A DNA stretch of 64,000 bases from Bacilli bacterium (lineage in GTDB: Bacteria; Bacillota_I; Bacilli_A; RF39; UBA660): assembly GCA_017544525.1 (NCBI GenBank), contig JAFYEA010000018.1, positions 129,307-193,306 of the forward strand, written 5' to 3'. The notes under the pieces are model-generated. The model did not search any database. It was not told where the DNA came from and was given only the letters and a program-made list of their open reading frames with translations. Positions 38,818 through 48,985 of the stretch are shown here, piece by piece. Both the position numbers and the translations under genes were made by a program. Numbering within the stretch: position 1 is the stretch's first letter; every line of letters starts with the position of its first letter.

Positions 38818-40674
38818 TTGAACTATAATATTTTTCTAAGTATTGGTTTTTCAGTTTGCGCTTTAGCTTTTGAACTTGTTATCATTTTTTTATATTCAAA
38901 TAAAAAAATATTTAGAAATATAGAAAACACATTATTTATTACGTTATTAGTATTAACATCACTATTAATCACATCAGAAATAATATATGTCTTAGCTTTG
39001 GCAAAAAATAATACTATTACATTTACTGCTAGATTTTTTAGCAGATTATACTTAAATTATATGATTGCATGGTTATACTTATTTATGTTTTATATTTCTG
39101 TTTTAAGAACAAAAAGATATACAGATCCAACATTAAAACATGAAAAAAGAAAGAAATATGCCTATATTATAGGTGGTTTTTTGATTGCAAGTTTAATAGT
39201 ATCAAACCTACTTGGAATTGAATTTTATGATTATACTGATCATATATATAATTTTACAGGAGATGCCCCATATGTTGCTTTTGCATCTGCTGGTGTTGTA
39301 ATATTTTTGATGGTTTATGGATTTATATTTAACTCTGATATTAAAACATATCAAAGAATTCCAATTATATATTGTGTTGGACTAATTGTATTAAGTACTT
39401 TACTTCAATTTATGATTCCAAACGCAGATTATAATATTCAAAATTTTCAATTTACTTTAATGCTTTTAACTTTATATTTTACTATTGAAAGTCAAGATAC
39501 AAAGTTATTAGATGAGCACGAAAAGTCAAAAGCAGAAGCTGAGAAAGCTAATCAAGATCAAACAAAGTTTTTAACTAGTATGTCTCACGAAATAAGAACA
39601 CCTATGAATACAATAATGGGTTTTAGTGATGCTATGCTAAGAGAAAAAGATTTGACAAAAGAAACTATTACAAGTGATACAAATAATATTCATATAGCTG
39701 CTGTATCACTATTAGAATTAATCAATAATATTCTTGATTTATCTAGAATTGAATCTGGAAAAGAAACACTTGTTGAAAAAGAATATGATTTAGAAGATCT
39801 ATTTATTGAAATTAATAATTATATTTCAAATAAAATTGATAGAAGTAAGATAGAATTTATTCCTAAGATTGATACAACACTTGCTAAAAAATACTTGGGT
39901 GACTATACCAAAATATCTAAAATAGTTTTAAATGTTTTATCAAATATTAGTTATTATATAAAAAATGGTTCAATTATATTTGATGTACATAAACTTCAAA
40001 TCGAAAATAAAAATATGATTGAATTTAACATTTTAGCTGTTGGAAGCAACATGGAAAAAGAAGAATTTGAAAAATATTATAAAGATTTTGAGCATATTGG
40101 AAATGATGTTAATGATGTTGTTTTAGGAATAAATGTATCTAAAATGTATTCTGAAATGTTAGGTGGAAATTTAGAATTAAAATTTAATGAAAACGATGAT
40201 TTAAATTATATTGTTAGAGTAGAGGAACAAATTGTAGATCCAAATCCAATAGGTGATATTTCATATTTATTTTCAGTTATAAATTCAGAAAATAGAATTT
40301 TGGATTTATCTAACAAAAACATATTAGTAGTAGATGATAATCAAATTAATATTAACTTACTAAAAAGATTATTAAAGGATTATAAAGTTAATATTGATTC
40401 TGTAACAAGCGGTATGGAAGCATTAGATATTGTTAAAAATAAAAAATATGATTTAATTTTTTTAGATCATATGATGCCAGTTATGGATGGAATAGAAACA
40501 ATACATAAATTGAAGGATATTAAACAAAATTTATGTCCAGTTATTGCATTAACAGCGAATTCTTATACGGGAATTAAAGAGATGTATATAGGAGAAGGTT
40601 TTAAAGATTATCTAGCAAAACCAATCAATAGGAATGAACTAAATAAATTATTAAATGAAATATTTAGTAGTTAG
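38818..40674 (+). CDS. Hybrid histidine kinase with degenerate ATP-binding domain
   Basis: 618 residues. About seven membrane helices (residues 1-225), a HisKA domain with SHEIRTPMNTIMGF near residue 256, a HATPase-like domain, and a C-terminal receiver. The receiver is intact (ILVVDDNQ, LDHMMP, ALTAN, KP). The ATP-binding domain is not: the N box reads NVLSNISYY, the DxGxG motif is absent, and GTGLGL is replaced by VVLGINV. It therefore probably cannot phosphorylate by itself. A TTG start at 38818 is inferred from GAGGGAAG at the right distance; a GTG at 38809 is inside that site. The next gene is an intact paralogue. Confidence 0.85.
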   Translation: MNYNIFLSIGFSVCALAFELVIIFLYSNKKIFRNIENTLFITLLVLTSLLITSEIIYVLALAKNNTITFTARFFSRLYLNYMIAWLYLFMFYISVLRTKRYTDPTLKHEKRKKYAYIIGGFLIASLIVSNLLGIEFYDYTDHIYNFTGDAPYVAFASAGVVIFLMVYGFIFNSDIKTYQRIPIIYCVGLIVLSTLLQFMIPNADYNIQNFQFTLMLLTLYFTIESQDTKLLDEHEKSKAEAEKANQDQTKFLTSMSHEIRTPMNTIMGFSDAMLREKDLTKETITSDTNNIHIAAVSLLELINNILDLSRIESGKETLVEKEYDLEDLFIEINNYISNKIDRSKIEFIPKIDTTLAKKYLGDYTKISKIVLNVLSNISYYIKNGSIIFDVHKLQIENKNMIEFNILAVGSNMEKEEFEKYYKDFEHIGNDVNDVVLGINVSKMYSEMLGGNLELKFNENDDLNYIVRVEEQIVDPNPIGDISYLFSVINSENRILDLSNKNILVVDDNQININLLKRLLKDYKVNIDSVTSGMEALDIVKNKKYDLIFLDHMMPVMDGIETIHKLKDIKQNLCPVIALTANSYTGIKEMYIGEGFKDYLAKPINRNELNKLLNEIFSS

Positions 40675-40687
40675 AAAGGAATAATAT

Positions 40688-42538
40688 ATGATAGCAAGAA
40701 TAATTCTTTCATTAAGTAGTTTCTTAGTACTTATTTTACTTATATTAGTTTATTATTCAAAGAAGAATGAAAGTAGTTTAAGTAGTAAATTTTATAGAGT
40801 ACTATTATTTTCATGTGTTTTATTACTAATATTTCAAATTTTAACATACAGTTTATATTCAGAAGGAGAAATAACATTTTATTCTAAGTTATTTTATAAA
40901 ATATATTGGTTAATAGGTGTTGAATGGGCTTATATTACTATATGTTATTTTATAGTATTCTTAAATGATACTGAAGAAAAAAGTATTTTACTTTTAATAA
41001 AAAAGAACAAGTCATTTAAAATATATTTAATATTTACAATTATATTTATTTTTGTAATTTTTTCAATTAAAATACCTGTAAAAAACAGTGATAATTATTT
41101 GTTTGGTCTAACGTCATATTTAAGTGCTGGATATTCAGTAGTTACAAATTTTTTGATATTAATTCCAATTTTTTTAAATCATGGTAAATATGAAAATGAA
41201 AAAATTAGAAATGTTATTTTGGTTCCTGTAACTCTTGGTATATTCTTTATATTTCAAATAATATTCCCAACAATAATTATCATGGGATTAGGATATGTTG
41301 TTCAAATAGTTTTAATGTATTTTATGATTGAAAATCCTGATTTAAAGTTAATAAAGAAGATCGATCAATTAAAAACAAGTGTTGAGAGAAGTAGTAAAGC
41401 AAAATCAGATTTTTTATCAAATATGTCTCATGAAATACGTTCGCCTATGAATGCTATTATTGGTTTTAGTGAAACAATTTTAAATGAAGAAAACTATGAT
41501 TTAGCAAGTGTAATAAATGATGTTAATCATATTAAATCTTCAAGTAAAACATTACTTGAGATAATTAATAATATTTTAGATATTTCTAAAATAGAAACAG
41601 GTAGCGATACCCTTGAAATGAAAGAATATTCTTTAAAAAATCTTATTGTTGACTGGACAGGTATAGTAGATGCAAGACTTGAAGGAAAAAATATTAAATT
41701 TATATTAGAAGTAGACAAAGAAATTCCTAATAAATTATATGGAGATTCAACAAAGATATTTCAAGTTGTATTAAATATACTTACAAATGCAGTTAAATAT
41801 ACAGAAGTAGGTAGAATTAAAATGTCAATTTCTAGAACATATGATGAAAATAGAAATTTAATATTACATTTTAAAGTATCAGATACAGGATTTGGAATTA
41901 AAGAAGAAGATTATGATAAAGTATTTCAAAAGTTTTCAAGACTTGATTCTGCAAAAACAAATGAAATTGAAGGTACAGGGTTAGGTTTAGTACTTACCAA
42001 AAAATATGCTGAGTTAATGGGTGGAAGTATTTGGTTTGAAAGTGAATATGGAGCTGGAACAACATTTTATTTCAATGTTCCTCAAAGAATAATAGATCCT
42101 ACACCTATGGGAGATATTACTGAATCAATTAATGAAGAAACAAATAAAGATTTAATTGATTGTTCAAAATATAGTGTATTAATAGTTGACGATGATGAAT
42201 TAAATTTAAAAGTTACCGAGAGATTATTAGGAGGATATAAATTTAAAATTGATAAATTATCTAATCCAGAAGAATGTATAACAAGATTTAAAATGGGATA
42301 TCATTATGATATTGTGTTTTTAGATCATGTTATGCCAAGAGTAGATGGAATAGAGTTGGTACATGTAATAAAAAATTTAAAAGGATACTATGTGCCACCT
42401 GTAATTGCATTAACTGCTAATGCTATAACCGGTGTTAGAGAAATGTATTTAAAAGAAGGTTTTGATGAATATTTATCTAAACCAATAGATATAAATGAAC
42501 TTGATAGAATAATTGAAAAATATTTTAAAAAACAATAG
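40688..42538 (+). CDS. Hybrid histidine kinase, intact
   Basis: 616 residues, same architecture as the preceding gene: about seven membrane helices, HisKA SHEIRSPMNAIIGF near residue 247, HATPase and receiver. Here the HATPase is complete: NVLTNAVKYT, DTGFGI, and GTGLGLVLTKKYAELMGG. The receiver has IVDDDELN, LDHVMP and KPI. AGAAAGGAATA precedes the ATG, 13 bases after the first kinase. The pair probably senses the same signal; no separate response regulator with a DNA-binding domain is nearby. Confidence 0.93.
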   Translation: MIARIILSLSSFLVLILLILVYYSKKNESSLSSKFYRVLLFSCVLLLIFQILTYSLYSEGEITFYSKLFYKIYWLIGVEWAYITICYFIVFLNDTEEKSILLLIKKNKSFKIYLIFTIIFIFVIFSIKIPVKNSDNYLFGLTSYLSAGYSVVTNFLILIPIFLNHGKYENEKIRNVILVPVTLGIFFIFQIIFPTIIIMGLGYVVQIVLMYFMIENPDLKLIKKIDQLKTSVERSSKAKSDFLSNMSHEIRSPMNAIIGFSETILNEENYDLASVINDVNHIKSSSKTLLEIINNILDISKIETGSDTLEMKEYSLKNLIVDWTGIVDARLEGKNIKFILEVDKEIPNKLYGDSTKIFQVVLNILTNAVKYTEVGRIKMSISRTYDENRNLILHFKVSDTGFGIKEEDYDKVFQKFSRLDSAKTNEIEGTGLGLVLTKKYAELMGGSIWFESEYGAGTTFYFNVPQRIIDPTPMGDITESINEETNKDLIDCSKYSVLIVDDDELNLKVTERLLGGYKFKIDKLSNPEECITRFKMGYHYDIVFLDHVMPRVDGIELVHVIKNLKGYYVPPVIALTANAITGVREMYLKEGFDEYLSKPIDINELDRIIEKYFKKQ

Positions 42539-42563
42539 TAAGTGTAAAACTATTGTTTTTATT
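42530..42563 (+). terminator. Terminator of the kinase pair
   Basis: AAACAATAG and CTATTGTTT (42550-42558) with an 11-base loop and a T run, overlapping the stop codon. Confidence 0.75.
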
Positions 42564-42609
42564 ATGTAAACTTCTATTATTTTAAAAAAAACTATTATAT
42601 AATAAATAT

Positions 42610-43506
42610 ATGATAGAGATAGATAATAAAGAATATTTAAATGATTTTGAAGAATACTTAAAAATAGACAAGAATTATTCAAAAAATACACTTGAATCTT
42701 ATATAAGAGATATTAGATTTTTTTTAGAGTGGGTTAATAAAAATATTGAAGATATTAGTAAAAAAGACATAGATAATTATATTTTAAATGCTTTACCTAA
42801 TTATAATGAAAGTTCTGTAAATAGAATTATTGCTAGCATTAAAAGTTTTTATAAATACTTATCTATATATAAAGGATTAATTAATGTAGCAAGTGATGTT
42901 AGTAGTTTAAAAAGGAAGAAAAAATTGCCAAAATATTTAAGTATTGAAGAAGTAGATAAACTACTAGATATTAAATTAGAAACTCCTTTTGACTATAGAA
43001 ATAAAACAATGCTAGAAGTATTATATGCAACAGGACTTAGAGCATCAGAATTAATAAATCTTGATATAATGAATGTAGATACAGCTAATATGGTAATAAA
43101 TGTATATGGAAAGGGAAGCAAAGAAAGAATAGTCCCTTTATCGAAATTAGCAGTTAATTATTTAAATATATACTTAAATGTATATAGAGAGAAACTATTT
43201 GTTAAAAATCAAAAACCAACTGAAGCTTTATTTTTAAATAATCATGGAAATAGGATAACAAGACAAGGTCTTTATAAAATGATTGGTGAAACAGCAAAAA
43301 AACAAGGAATAAATAAAGAAATTACTCCACATGTTTTAAGACATAGTTTTGCAACACATATGATTGAATGTGGCGCTGATATTAGAAGCGTACAAGAATT
43401 ATTAGGTCATGAAAATGTAGTAACGACAGAAATTTATACTCATTTAGCAAATAATTTTATTAAAGATAATTACAATGAATATTTTAACAGGAGTACAAAG
43501 GAGTAA
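42610..43506 (+). CDS. xerD: Tyrosine recombinase XerD
   Basis: 298 residues, the normal Xer length. Catalytic residues are in ATGLRASEL, HVLRHSFATHM, LGHENVVTTEIYTH. It resolves chromosome dimers at dif with XerC. It is followed by deoB, the order of Bacillus xerD (ripX)-drm, hence XerD. No ribosome site is present; TATAAT (42598-42603) ends 6 bases before the ATG, so transcription should begin at or next to the start codon (leaderless). Confidence 0.92.
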   Translation: MIEIDNKEYLNDFEEYLKIDKNYSKNTLESYIRDIRFFLEWVNKNIEDISKKDIDNYILNALPNYNESSVNRIIASIKSFYKYLSIYKGLINVASDVSSLKRKKKLPKYLSIEEVDKLLDIKLETPFDYRNKTMLEVLYATGLRASELINLDIMNVDTANMVINVYGKGSKERIVPLSKLAVNYLNIYLNVYREKLFVKNQKPTEALFLNNHGNRITRQGLYKMIGETAKKQGINKEITPHVLRHSFATHMIECGADIRSVQELLGHENVVTTEIYTHLANNFIKDNYNEYFNRSTKE

Positions 43507-43509
43507 AAT

Positions 43510-44670
43510 ATGTTTAAAAGAATATTTTTAGTTGTAATGGATAGTCTTGGAATTGGAGAAACAAAAGATGCATATAAATATGGTGATGAAGGGGCTAACA
43601 CATTATTACATACAATAAAAGATAGTTATAATTTAGATGTTTTAGAAAAATTAGGACTTACTATTCTTGTTGGGAAAGAAGAAAATGGTACTAGAGGATT
43701 ATATATGAGAGCAAATCCATTAAATCCTATGAAAGATTCATTAAATGGCCATTATGAAATGATGGGCGCGATATGTAAAAATCCTTATCAAACTTATCCT
43801 GATGGTTTTCCTTTAGAATTAATATCTAAAATTCAACATACGATAGGAAGGGATGTAATAGGTAATATTGCAAGTGATGGCATAGAAATAATTAATGAAT
43901 TAGGCGAAATGCATGCTAAAACAGGAGCAGTCATTATATATACATCTAATGATTCAGTGTTACAAGTAGCTGCACACGAAGATATAATAAGTGTCGATGA
44001 ATTATATGATATTTGTGAAAAAATAAGAGAATTAACATTAAATGAAGAATATAATATTGCAAGAATAATTGCAAGACCATTTGCTGGTAAAAATGGAAGT
44101 TATTATAGAATAGATAAAAGAAAAGACTATGCATTAGATCCGCCAATTAATGTCCTAGATTTATTAACAAGAAATGGAGTACAAACTATAACAATTGGTA
44201 AAATAGCTGATATGTTTAATAATAAAAGTATAGATGTAAAAATTAAAACTAAAAATAATATAGATGGAATGATGAAATTAATCGACTTTGCAAAAGGTGA
44301 ATTTAAAGGATTCTTATGGGCAAATTTAAATGATTTTGATAGTGATTTTGGTCATAGAAGAGATAGAGAAGGGTATTTAAAAGCTCTAGAAGAATTTAAT
44401 TATTATTTACCAATATTATTAAAAAACCTAAAAAAAGATGATCTACTTATATTAACTGCAGATCATGGATGTGATCCTACATTTAAAGGTCATGATCACA
44501 CAAGAGAAATGGTTCCAATATTAATATATAGTCCGATATTTAAAAAAGGTAAAAAATTAGATGATAGGGAATCATTAGCAGATATAGGAGCAACGATACT
44601 AGATAATTTTAATATTAAAAACTCACTTGGAGTAGGCACATCAATATTTGATACATTAAGAAAAGAGTAA
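43510..44670 (+). CDS. deoB: Phosphopentomutase
   Basis: 386 residues, full length. VVMDSLGIGETKDAYKYGDEGANT at the start, NGHYEMMG with the phosphorylated Thr replaced region upstream, and LTADHGCDPTFKGHDHTREMVPIL at the metal site. It interconverts ribose/deoxyribose 1- and 5-phosphate in nucleoside salvage. AAAGGAG lies before the ATG, 3 bases after xerD. Confidence 0.96.
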   Translation: MFKRIFLVVMDSLGIGETKDAYKYGDEGANTLLHTIKDSYNLDVLEKLGLTILVGKEENGTRGLYMRANPLNPMKDSLNGHYEMMGAICKNPYQTYPDGFPLELISKIQHTIGRDVIGNIASDGIEIINELGEMHAKTGAVIIYTSNDSVLQVAAHEDIISVDELYDICEKIRELTLNEEYNIARIIARPFAGKNGSYYRIDKRKDYALDPPINVLDLLTRNGVQTITIGKIADMFNNKSIDVKIKTKNNIDGMMKLIDFAKGEFKGFLWANLNDFDSDFGHRRDREGYLKALEEFNYYLPILLKNLKKDDLLILTADHGCDPTFKGHDHTREMVPILIYSPIFKKGKKLDDRESLADIGATILDNFNIKNSLGVGTSIFDTLRKE

Positions 44671-44684
44671 TCTTTTCTTTTTAT
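44658..44684 (+). terminator. Terminator of xerD-deoB
   Basis: AAGAAAAGA, a four-base loop, TCTTTTCTT and T run, overlapping the deoB stop. Confidence 0.85.
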
Positions 44685-44722
44685 TTTATACTTATTATGA
44701 TATTATAAATATAGGTGATAGT

Positions 44723-45466
44723 ATGAAAATAGAATTTGAAAAACCAAATCTTATTCAAGAATATTTTACTTTATTATTAAGTGATAAAGTAAAAGGAAAT
44801 GGAAATAATGATGTAAGTAGTGTTACAAATAAAATAGATTACTATGTTAGTAAAATAGATACATATAAATTATTAATGAATAAAGATAGAGCATTACCAA
44901 ATTCTGTTTTTTTAGATTTATTAAAAGAAATATCAAGAATCAAATTAGAAGAAAAAGATATATTGAATATTCTTTCATTAAAAGAAAATGCAAACTATAA
45001 TAGAATACTAATTTTAAGCACTGATATGATTGCTAAAAGAAAGAATACAACATATGTATCATTAAAAGTGGCTTCTACTTCATTATTAAATACAAAGCAT
45101 ATTTATACAATAGATGAAATCAATAATCTAATTGAAGATAAAACAATAGTAGTATTAGGTGAATATTTAAAATCATTTAATCTAGAAAAATATAAAACGC
45201 ATGAAAAATATATGAAATATGACTATTTCTCTAATAGTGATTTTGTAGATAAAGAAGGCAGATTATATGTTTGTACATTACAATATATTAGAAATACAAT
45301 AAAAGATGAAATGTTAAAAAAAGAATTAGATAATTATATTAGATTATTAAAAATTGAAATAGATAAAGTAACTAACAATAAATATTTAATAAATAATTCA
45401 AGTATAATATCAAAGGATATTAGTGAGCAATTAGATGAAAAACAAATTACATTAAAATTAATATAA
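44723..45466 (+). CDS. Protein of unknown function
   Basis: 247 residues, soluble, Lys/Asn/Ile-rich, mixed alpha/beta by eye; no motif recognised. ATAGGTGAT precedes the ATG and TATAAA is a few bases further up. Single-gene unit. Confidence 0.7.
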   Translation: MKIEFEKPNLIQEYFTLLLSDKVKGNGNNDVSSVTNKIDYYVSKIDTYKLLMNKDRALPNSVFLDLLKEISRIKLEEKDILNILSLKENANYNRILILSTDMIAKRKNTTYVSLKVASTSLLNTKHIYTIDEINNLIEDKTIVVLGEYLKSFNLEKYKTHEKYMKYDYFSNSDFVDKEGRLYVCTLQYIRNTIKDEMLKKELDNYIRLLKIEIDKVTNNKYLINNSSIISKDISEQLDEKQITLKLI

Positions 45467-45485
45467 CAAAGTAATTTGTTTTTTA
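45465..45485 (+). terminator. Short terminator
   Basis: AACAAA, GTAA loop, TTTGTT and T run right at the stop codon; the stem is short and AT-rich. Confidence 0.5.
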
Positions 45486-45515
45486 ATATGTTATAATAAA
45501 AATGTGGTGTTATAG

Positions 45516-46676
45516 ATGAACGTAAATGATAAGTATATAGTAAAAATAATTGATGAAGACAATATAGGAAATGGAATCTGCAAAATAAATAATTTTGTTG
45601 TTTTTGTCAAGAATGCTTTATTAGATGAAGAATTAGAATTAATAATAACAGATATTAAAAAACACTATGCAATTGGAAAAATAATAAAATATATTTCAAA
45701 AAATAAAAATAGAATAAATGTTGAATGCAAATATTATGATATATGTGGAGGATGTAATTTCTTACATACTAATTATATAAATGAAAGAAATATTAAACAA
45801 AAATATTTAGAAAAATTATTTAATAGAAAAATTGAATATCTAGATACAAAAGAAATATTAAATTATAGAAATAAAGTAACATTACATGTTTTAAAGGGTA
45901 AATTAGGCTTTTATAACGATAAAACACATGAATTATGTGAAATAGATAAATGTCTATTATTAAACCCTAAAATTAACATTATAATTAGTGAATTAAAAAC
46001 AATTAATTTAAATAATATATCTGAAATAATGATAAGGTCTATAAATAATAAAATAATGATTAATATAAATGGAAATATTAAAGACATTAATATAGATTGT
46101 GATTCTTTATATATAAATAACAAATATATAAGAGGAGAAAAGTATTTAATTGATGTAATAAATAATTATAAGTTTAGTATATATCCTAATAGTTTTTATC
46201 AAATAAATAAAGAAGGCATGATAAATATATATAATAAAGCATTACAACTAATAAGAGAAGATAATTCATTATTAGATTTATATTGTGGTACTGGAACAAT
46301 TGGAATATGGATGCATAGTAAATTTAAAAATATTTTAGGAGTTGAGATTAATAAAGAGGCAATAAATAATGCAAATATAAATAAAAAAATAAATAATATT
46401 TCAAATATAGAATTTAAACACGAAGATGCTAAAGAGTTTAAAGGAAATTTTGACTGTATTATTGTTGACCCACCAAGAATTGGGCTATCAAAAGATGTAA
46501 GTAAGTATCTTAATAATTCTAAAAGCAAACAAATAATCTATATATCTTGTAATCCTAACACATTAAAAAGAGATATAGATCTTTTAAATAATTATGAAGT
46601 TAAAAAAATATCATGTTGTGATATGTTTCCAAGAACAAAGCATATAGAATGTATCACATTTCTTAAAAGGAGATAG
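45516..46676 (+). CDS. 23S rRNA (uracil-C5)-methyltransferase, RlmD/RlmCD-like
   Basis: 386 residues. TRAM-type N-terminal domain, iron-sulfur Cys cluster (CKYYDICGGCNF and a later Cys in KCLLLNP), SAM loop LLDLYCGTGTIGIWM and catalytic region IVDPPRIGL ... YISCNPNTLKRD. It methylates a uridine of 23S rRNA (U747 and/or U1939); the exact target cannot be read from sequence. TATAAT (45492-45497) is 18 bases before the ATG. It is followed 8 bases later by an unknown gene. Confidence 0.93.
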   Translation: MNVNDKYIVKIIDEDNIGNGICKINNFVVFVKNALLDEELELIITDIKKHYAIGKIIKYISKNKNRINVECKYYDICGGCNFLHTNYINERNIKQKYLEKLFNRKIEYLDTKEILNYRNKVTLHVLKGKLGFYNDKTHELCEIDKCLLLNPKINIIISELKTINLNNISEIMIRSINNKIMININGNIKDINIDCDSLYINNKYIRGEKYLIDVINNYKFSIYPNSFYQINKEGMINIYNKALQLIREDNSLLDLYCGTGTIGIWMHSKFKNILGVEINKEAINNANINKKINNISNIEFKHEDAKEFKGNFDCIIVDPPRIGLSKDVSKYLNNSKSKQIIYISCNPNTLKRDIDLLNNYEVKKISCCDMFPRTKHIECITFLKRR

Positions 46677-46684
46677 GATTAAAT

Positions 46685-47287
46685 ATGTTAAAAATGATTA
46701 AAGGCGTAAAAATAGATGATTCAGATAAGTTAAATGAAGAATATATGATTACAGAAAACTGTATAATAGCAAATATTAATGCAAATAAGATATTAAACTT
46801 AATTAATGATTTTATTAATATACAAAAAGACCCTCTATTTTTAATAATTGAAGTCCCTAGCAATGAAAAAAATGAAATAATTGAAGAAAATATTATTAAA
46901 AAATTTCATAAAGATGTTTATTATCTTGATAATATGTCTAAACAATTTGCAAAAGAATTAATAAAAACATTTGGTAATTTGTTTATAAATGATGGATTAT
47001 CACAAATTGGTATAGGAAATCACATTAGTAATGCAGAAATAATAACTGACAAATATAATGTAATAGAAATTTTTAATGGAAAAGACAAAATTGAAAAATA
47101 TGAAAAGTTGATGGATAAACATAAGATTAAAATAGTTGAAGATTTAGTAACAGCATGGGATTTCTTTAGCGATTCTAATCAAGGAGAATGTAATCGTGTT
47201 GATGAAGATGGAAAGTCAGTATATGATGCTATTGAAGTGTTAACAAAAGAAGCAGGATTATATTTTGCAGAAAGAAGAGAAGATTGA
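46685..47287 (+). CDS. Protein of unknown function before the HipA-like kinase
   Basis: 200 residues, soluble, no membrane helix. Features: a beta-strand run DPLFLIIEVPSNEKNE, DVYYLDNMSKQFAKELI, INDGLSQIGIGNH, and a C-terminal GLYFAERRED. I do not recognise the family. GGAG about 13 bases upstream of the ATG at 46685; a second ATG three codons in is possible. It lies in the same direction as, and 60 bases before, the kinase gene. Confidence 0.65.
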   Translation: MLKMIKGVKIDDSDKLNEEYMITENCIIANINANKILNLINDFINIQKDPLFLIIEVPSNEKNEIIEENIIKKFHKDVYYLDNMSKQFAKELIKTFGNLFINDGLSQIGIGNHISNAEIITDKYNVIEIFNGKDKIEKYEKLMDKHKIKIVEDLVTAWDFFSDSNQGECNRVDEDGKSVYDAIEVLTKEAGLYFAERRED

Positions 47288-47347
47288 TAGTAGAAATAGA
47301 TATATAAATACAAAATAATTAATAAACACAATAAAGGAGGTAATTTG

Positions 47348-48163
47348 ATGGTAACAAAAGATGATTTAAAAAATATAGGATGGAAAGATATGTTACCAAT
47401 TTATCTTGGCGGAACTGGTAGAATGTTTTTAATAACTATAAGTGGTATTGATTACTTATTTAAACCTGCAGAAAAAAAGTGGACACATGAAAAACAAAGA
47501 TTTAGAGGTATAGTACAAGAAGTAGCTTCTAAAATTCAAAAAATTGTAGATGAAGAATCATATGTACCATGTATATATTTTGAAAATAAAGAATTAGCAG
47601 GATCATTACAAATAAAATATAAAATAGATACGAATGCACCTCATTATCAAATAGTACAAACAGATGATTCATTCGATATAACTCGAGAAGAAACAAAACA
47701 ATTTTTAAGAGAATTTATTACAGATTATTTATTATGTAATTTTGATGCACATGGAAGTAATTTTATTACAGATTCTAACGGTATAATAAGAGGTGTAGAT
47801 AAAGAACAATGTTTTAGATATATAGCAACTAAAAATGATTATTTTAATATATTTATTAATCCAAATGAAGAATATGGTGAGAGTGAAACAATATATAACT
47901 ATTTGTTTAAAAGATATATTAATGGAACGTTAGATATTGATTTTGACATTCTAGAAAAGTATATTGAAAAAATTGAAAATATAAGTGATGAAGATTATAT
48001 AAGTATATTTGAAGAATACATAGATGCAAGAAAGCATAGAATTGAAACAAGTTATTTAAGAAAACTAATACTTGAAAGAAAACAACAAGTAAGAGTAAAA
48101 ATGAATGATTTTGTTTCATATCTAAAAGAGGAAAGAGATAAAATGGTAGGTAAAAAATTATGA
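47348..48163 (+). CDS. HipA/PI3K-like protein kinase fold
   Basis: 271 residues. FLREFITDYLLCNFDAHGSNFITD is the HipA-type catalytic loop (Asp...His...Asn) and GIIRGVDKEQCFRY the metal-binding Asp-Lys-Glu, as in HipA and CtkA-like kinases. The N-terminal half has YLGGTGRMFLI and a Lys in YLFKPAEKK as possible ATP-binding parts. It lacks the usual HipB antitoxin neighbour, so a toxin role is uncertain. AAAGGAGG gives a strong start at 47348. It overlaps the next gene by 4 bases (ATGA). Confidence 0.75.
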   Translation: MVTKDDLKNIGWKDMLPIYLGGTGRMFLITISGIDYLFKPAEKKWTHEKQRFRGIVQEVASKIQKIVDEESYVPCIYFENKELAGSLQIKYKIDTNAPHYQIVQTDDSFDITREETKQFLREFITDYLLCNFDAHGSNFITDSNGIIRGVDKEQCFRYIATKNDYFNIFINPNEEYGESETIYNYLFKRYINGTLDIDFDILEKYIEKIENISDEDYISIFEEYIDARKHRIETSYLRKLILERKQQVRVKMNDFVSYLKEERDKMVGKKL

Positions 48164-48960
48164 ATTACAAATTAATATCAATGGATTTTGATGGGACACT
48201 ATTAACTAGTGAAAAAATAATAACCCAAAATACTAAAAGAGTATTAGAAATATTAAAAAATAATGGATATTATATTGTAGGAGTTACTGGAAGAAATATA
48301 AATAGTGCTAAGAGTGTATGTGATTTAAAAATGTTTAATTATCTTATACTCAATAATGGAGCATTTATATATGATGTAAAAAAAGATAATGCTGAAAATA
48401 TTGGTGGTTTAGATGAAAAATTACAAAAAGAAATATTTAACCATTTTAAAGATAAAAGTTATGCAATAGATTTTTGCTCATATGATAAATACTTTATGTA
48501 TAGAAAAGTAATTGATGAAAGTAAAAAATTTTTAGTTAAAATAAATGATTTAAATGATATAAATGAACCAATATGTAGAATAAATATATTTGCAGATGAT
48601 TCGTTAATTGATGAATATTATACATATTTAATTAATAAATATAGTGATAAAGCAAACATATTTATTATGAAAGATTCAGATGATGCCAGTAATTTAAGAT
48701 GGATTGCAATTATTCCTAAAAATATTAATAAGGGAATTGCTATTGAAAAACTATGTAATAAATTAAACATTAAATTAGATGAATGTATGTTTTTTGCTGA
48801 TGGTCCAAATGATATCGAAGCCTTGGATATTGTAGGATTAGGAATAGCAATGGATAATGCTTTTGAAGAAGTTAAAAGATATGCTGATGATATAACTTTA
48901 TCAAATGATAAGGAAGGTATAGCAGTATATTTAAGAAACAAATTTAATATAAAGATATGA
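48160..48960 (+). CDS. Cof-type HAD phosphatase
   Basis: 266 residues. DFDGTLLTSEKII nucleophile loop, GVTGRN, KGIAIEKLCNKL and FFADGPNDIEALDI are the four HAD motifs of the Cof/YbhA subgroup, which dephosphorylate sugar phosphates or cofactors. The start overlaps the kinase gene, implying co-translation. Confidence 0.92.
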   Translation: MNYKLISMDFDGTLLTSEKIITQNTKRVLEILKNNGYYIVGVTGRNINSAKSVCDLKMFNYLILNNGAFIYDVKKDNAENIGGLDEKLQKEIFNHFKDKSYAIDFCSYDKYFMYRKVIDESKKFLVKINDLNDINEPICRINIFADDSLIDEYYTYLINKYSDKANIFIMKDSDDASNLRWIAIIPKNINKGIAIEKLCNKLNIKLDECMFFADGPNDIEALDIVGLGIAMDNAFEEVKRYADDITLSNDKEGIAVYLRNKFNIKI

Positions 48961-48985
48961 TATAAATATTAATAGGAGGGAAATT

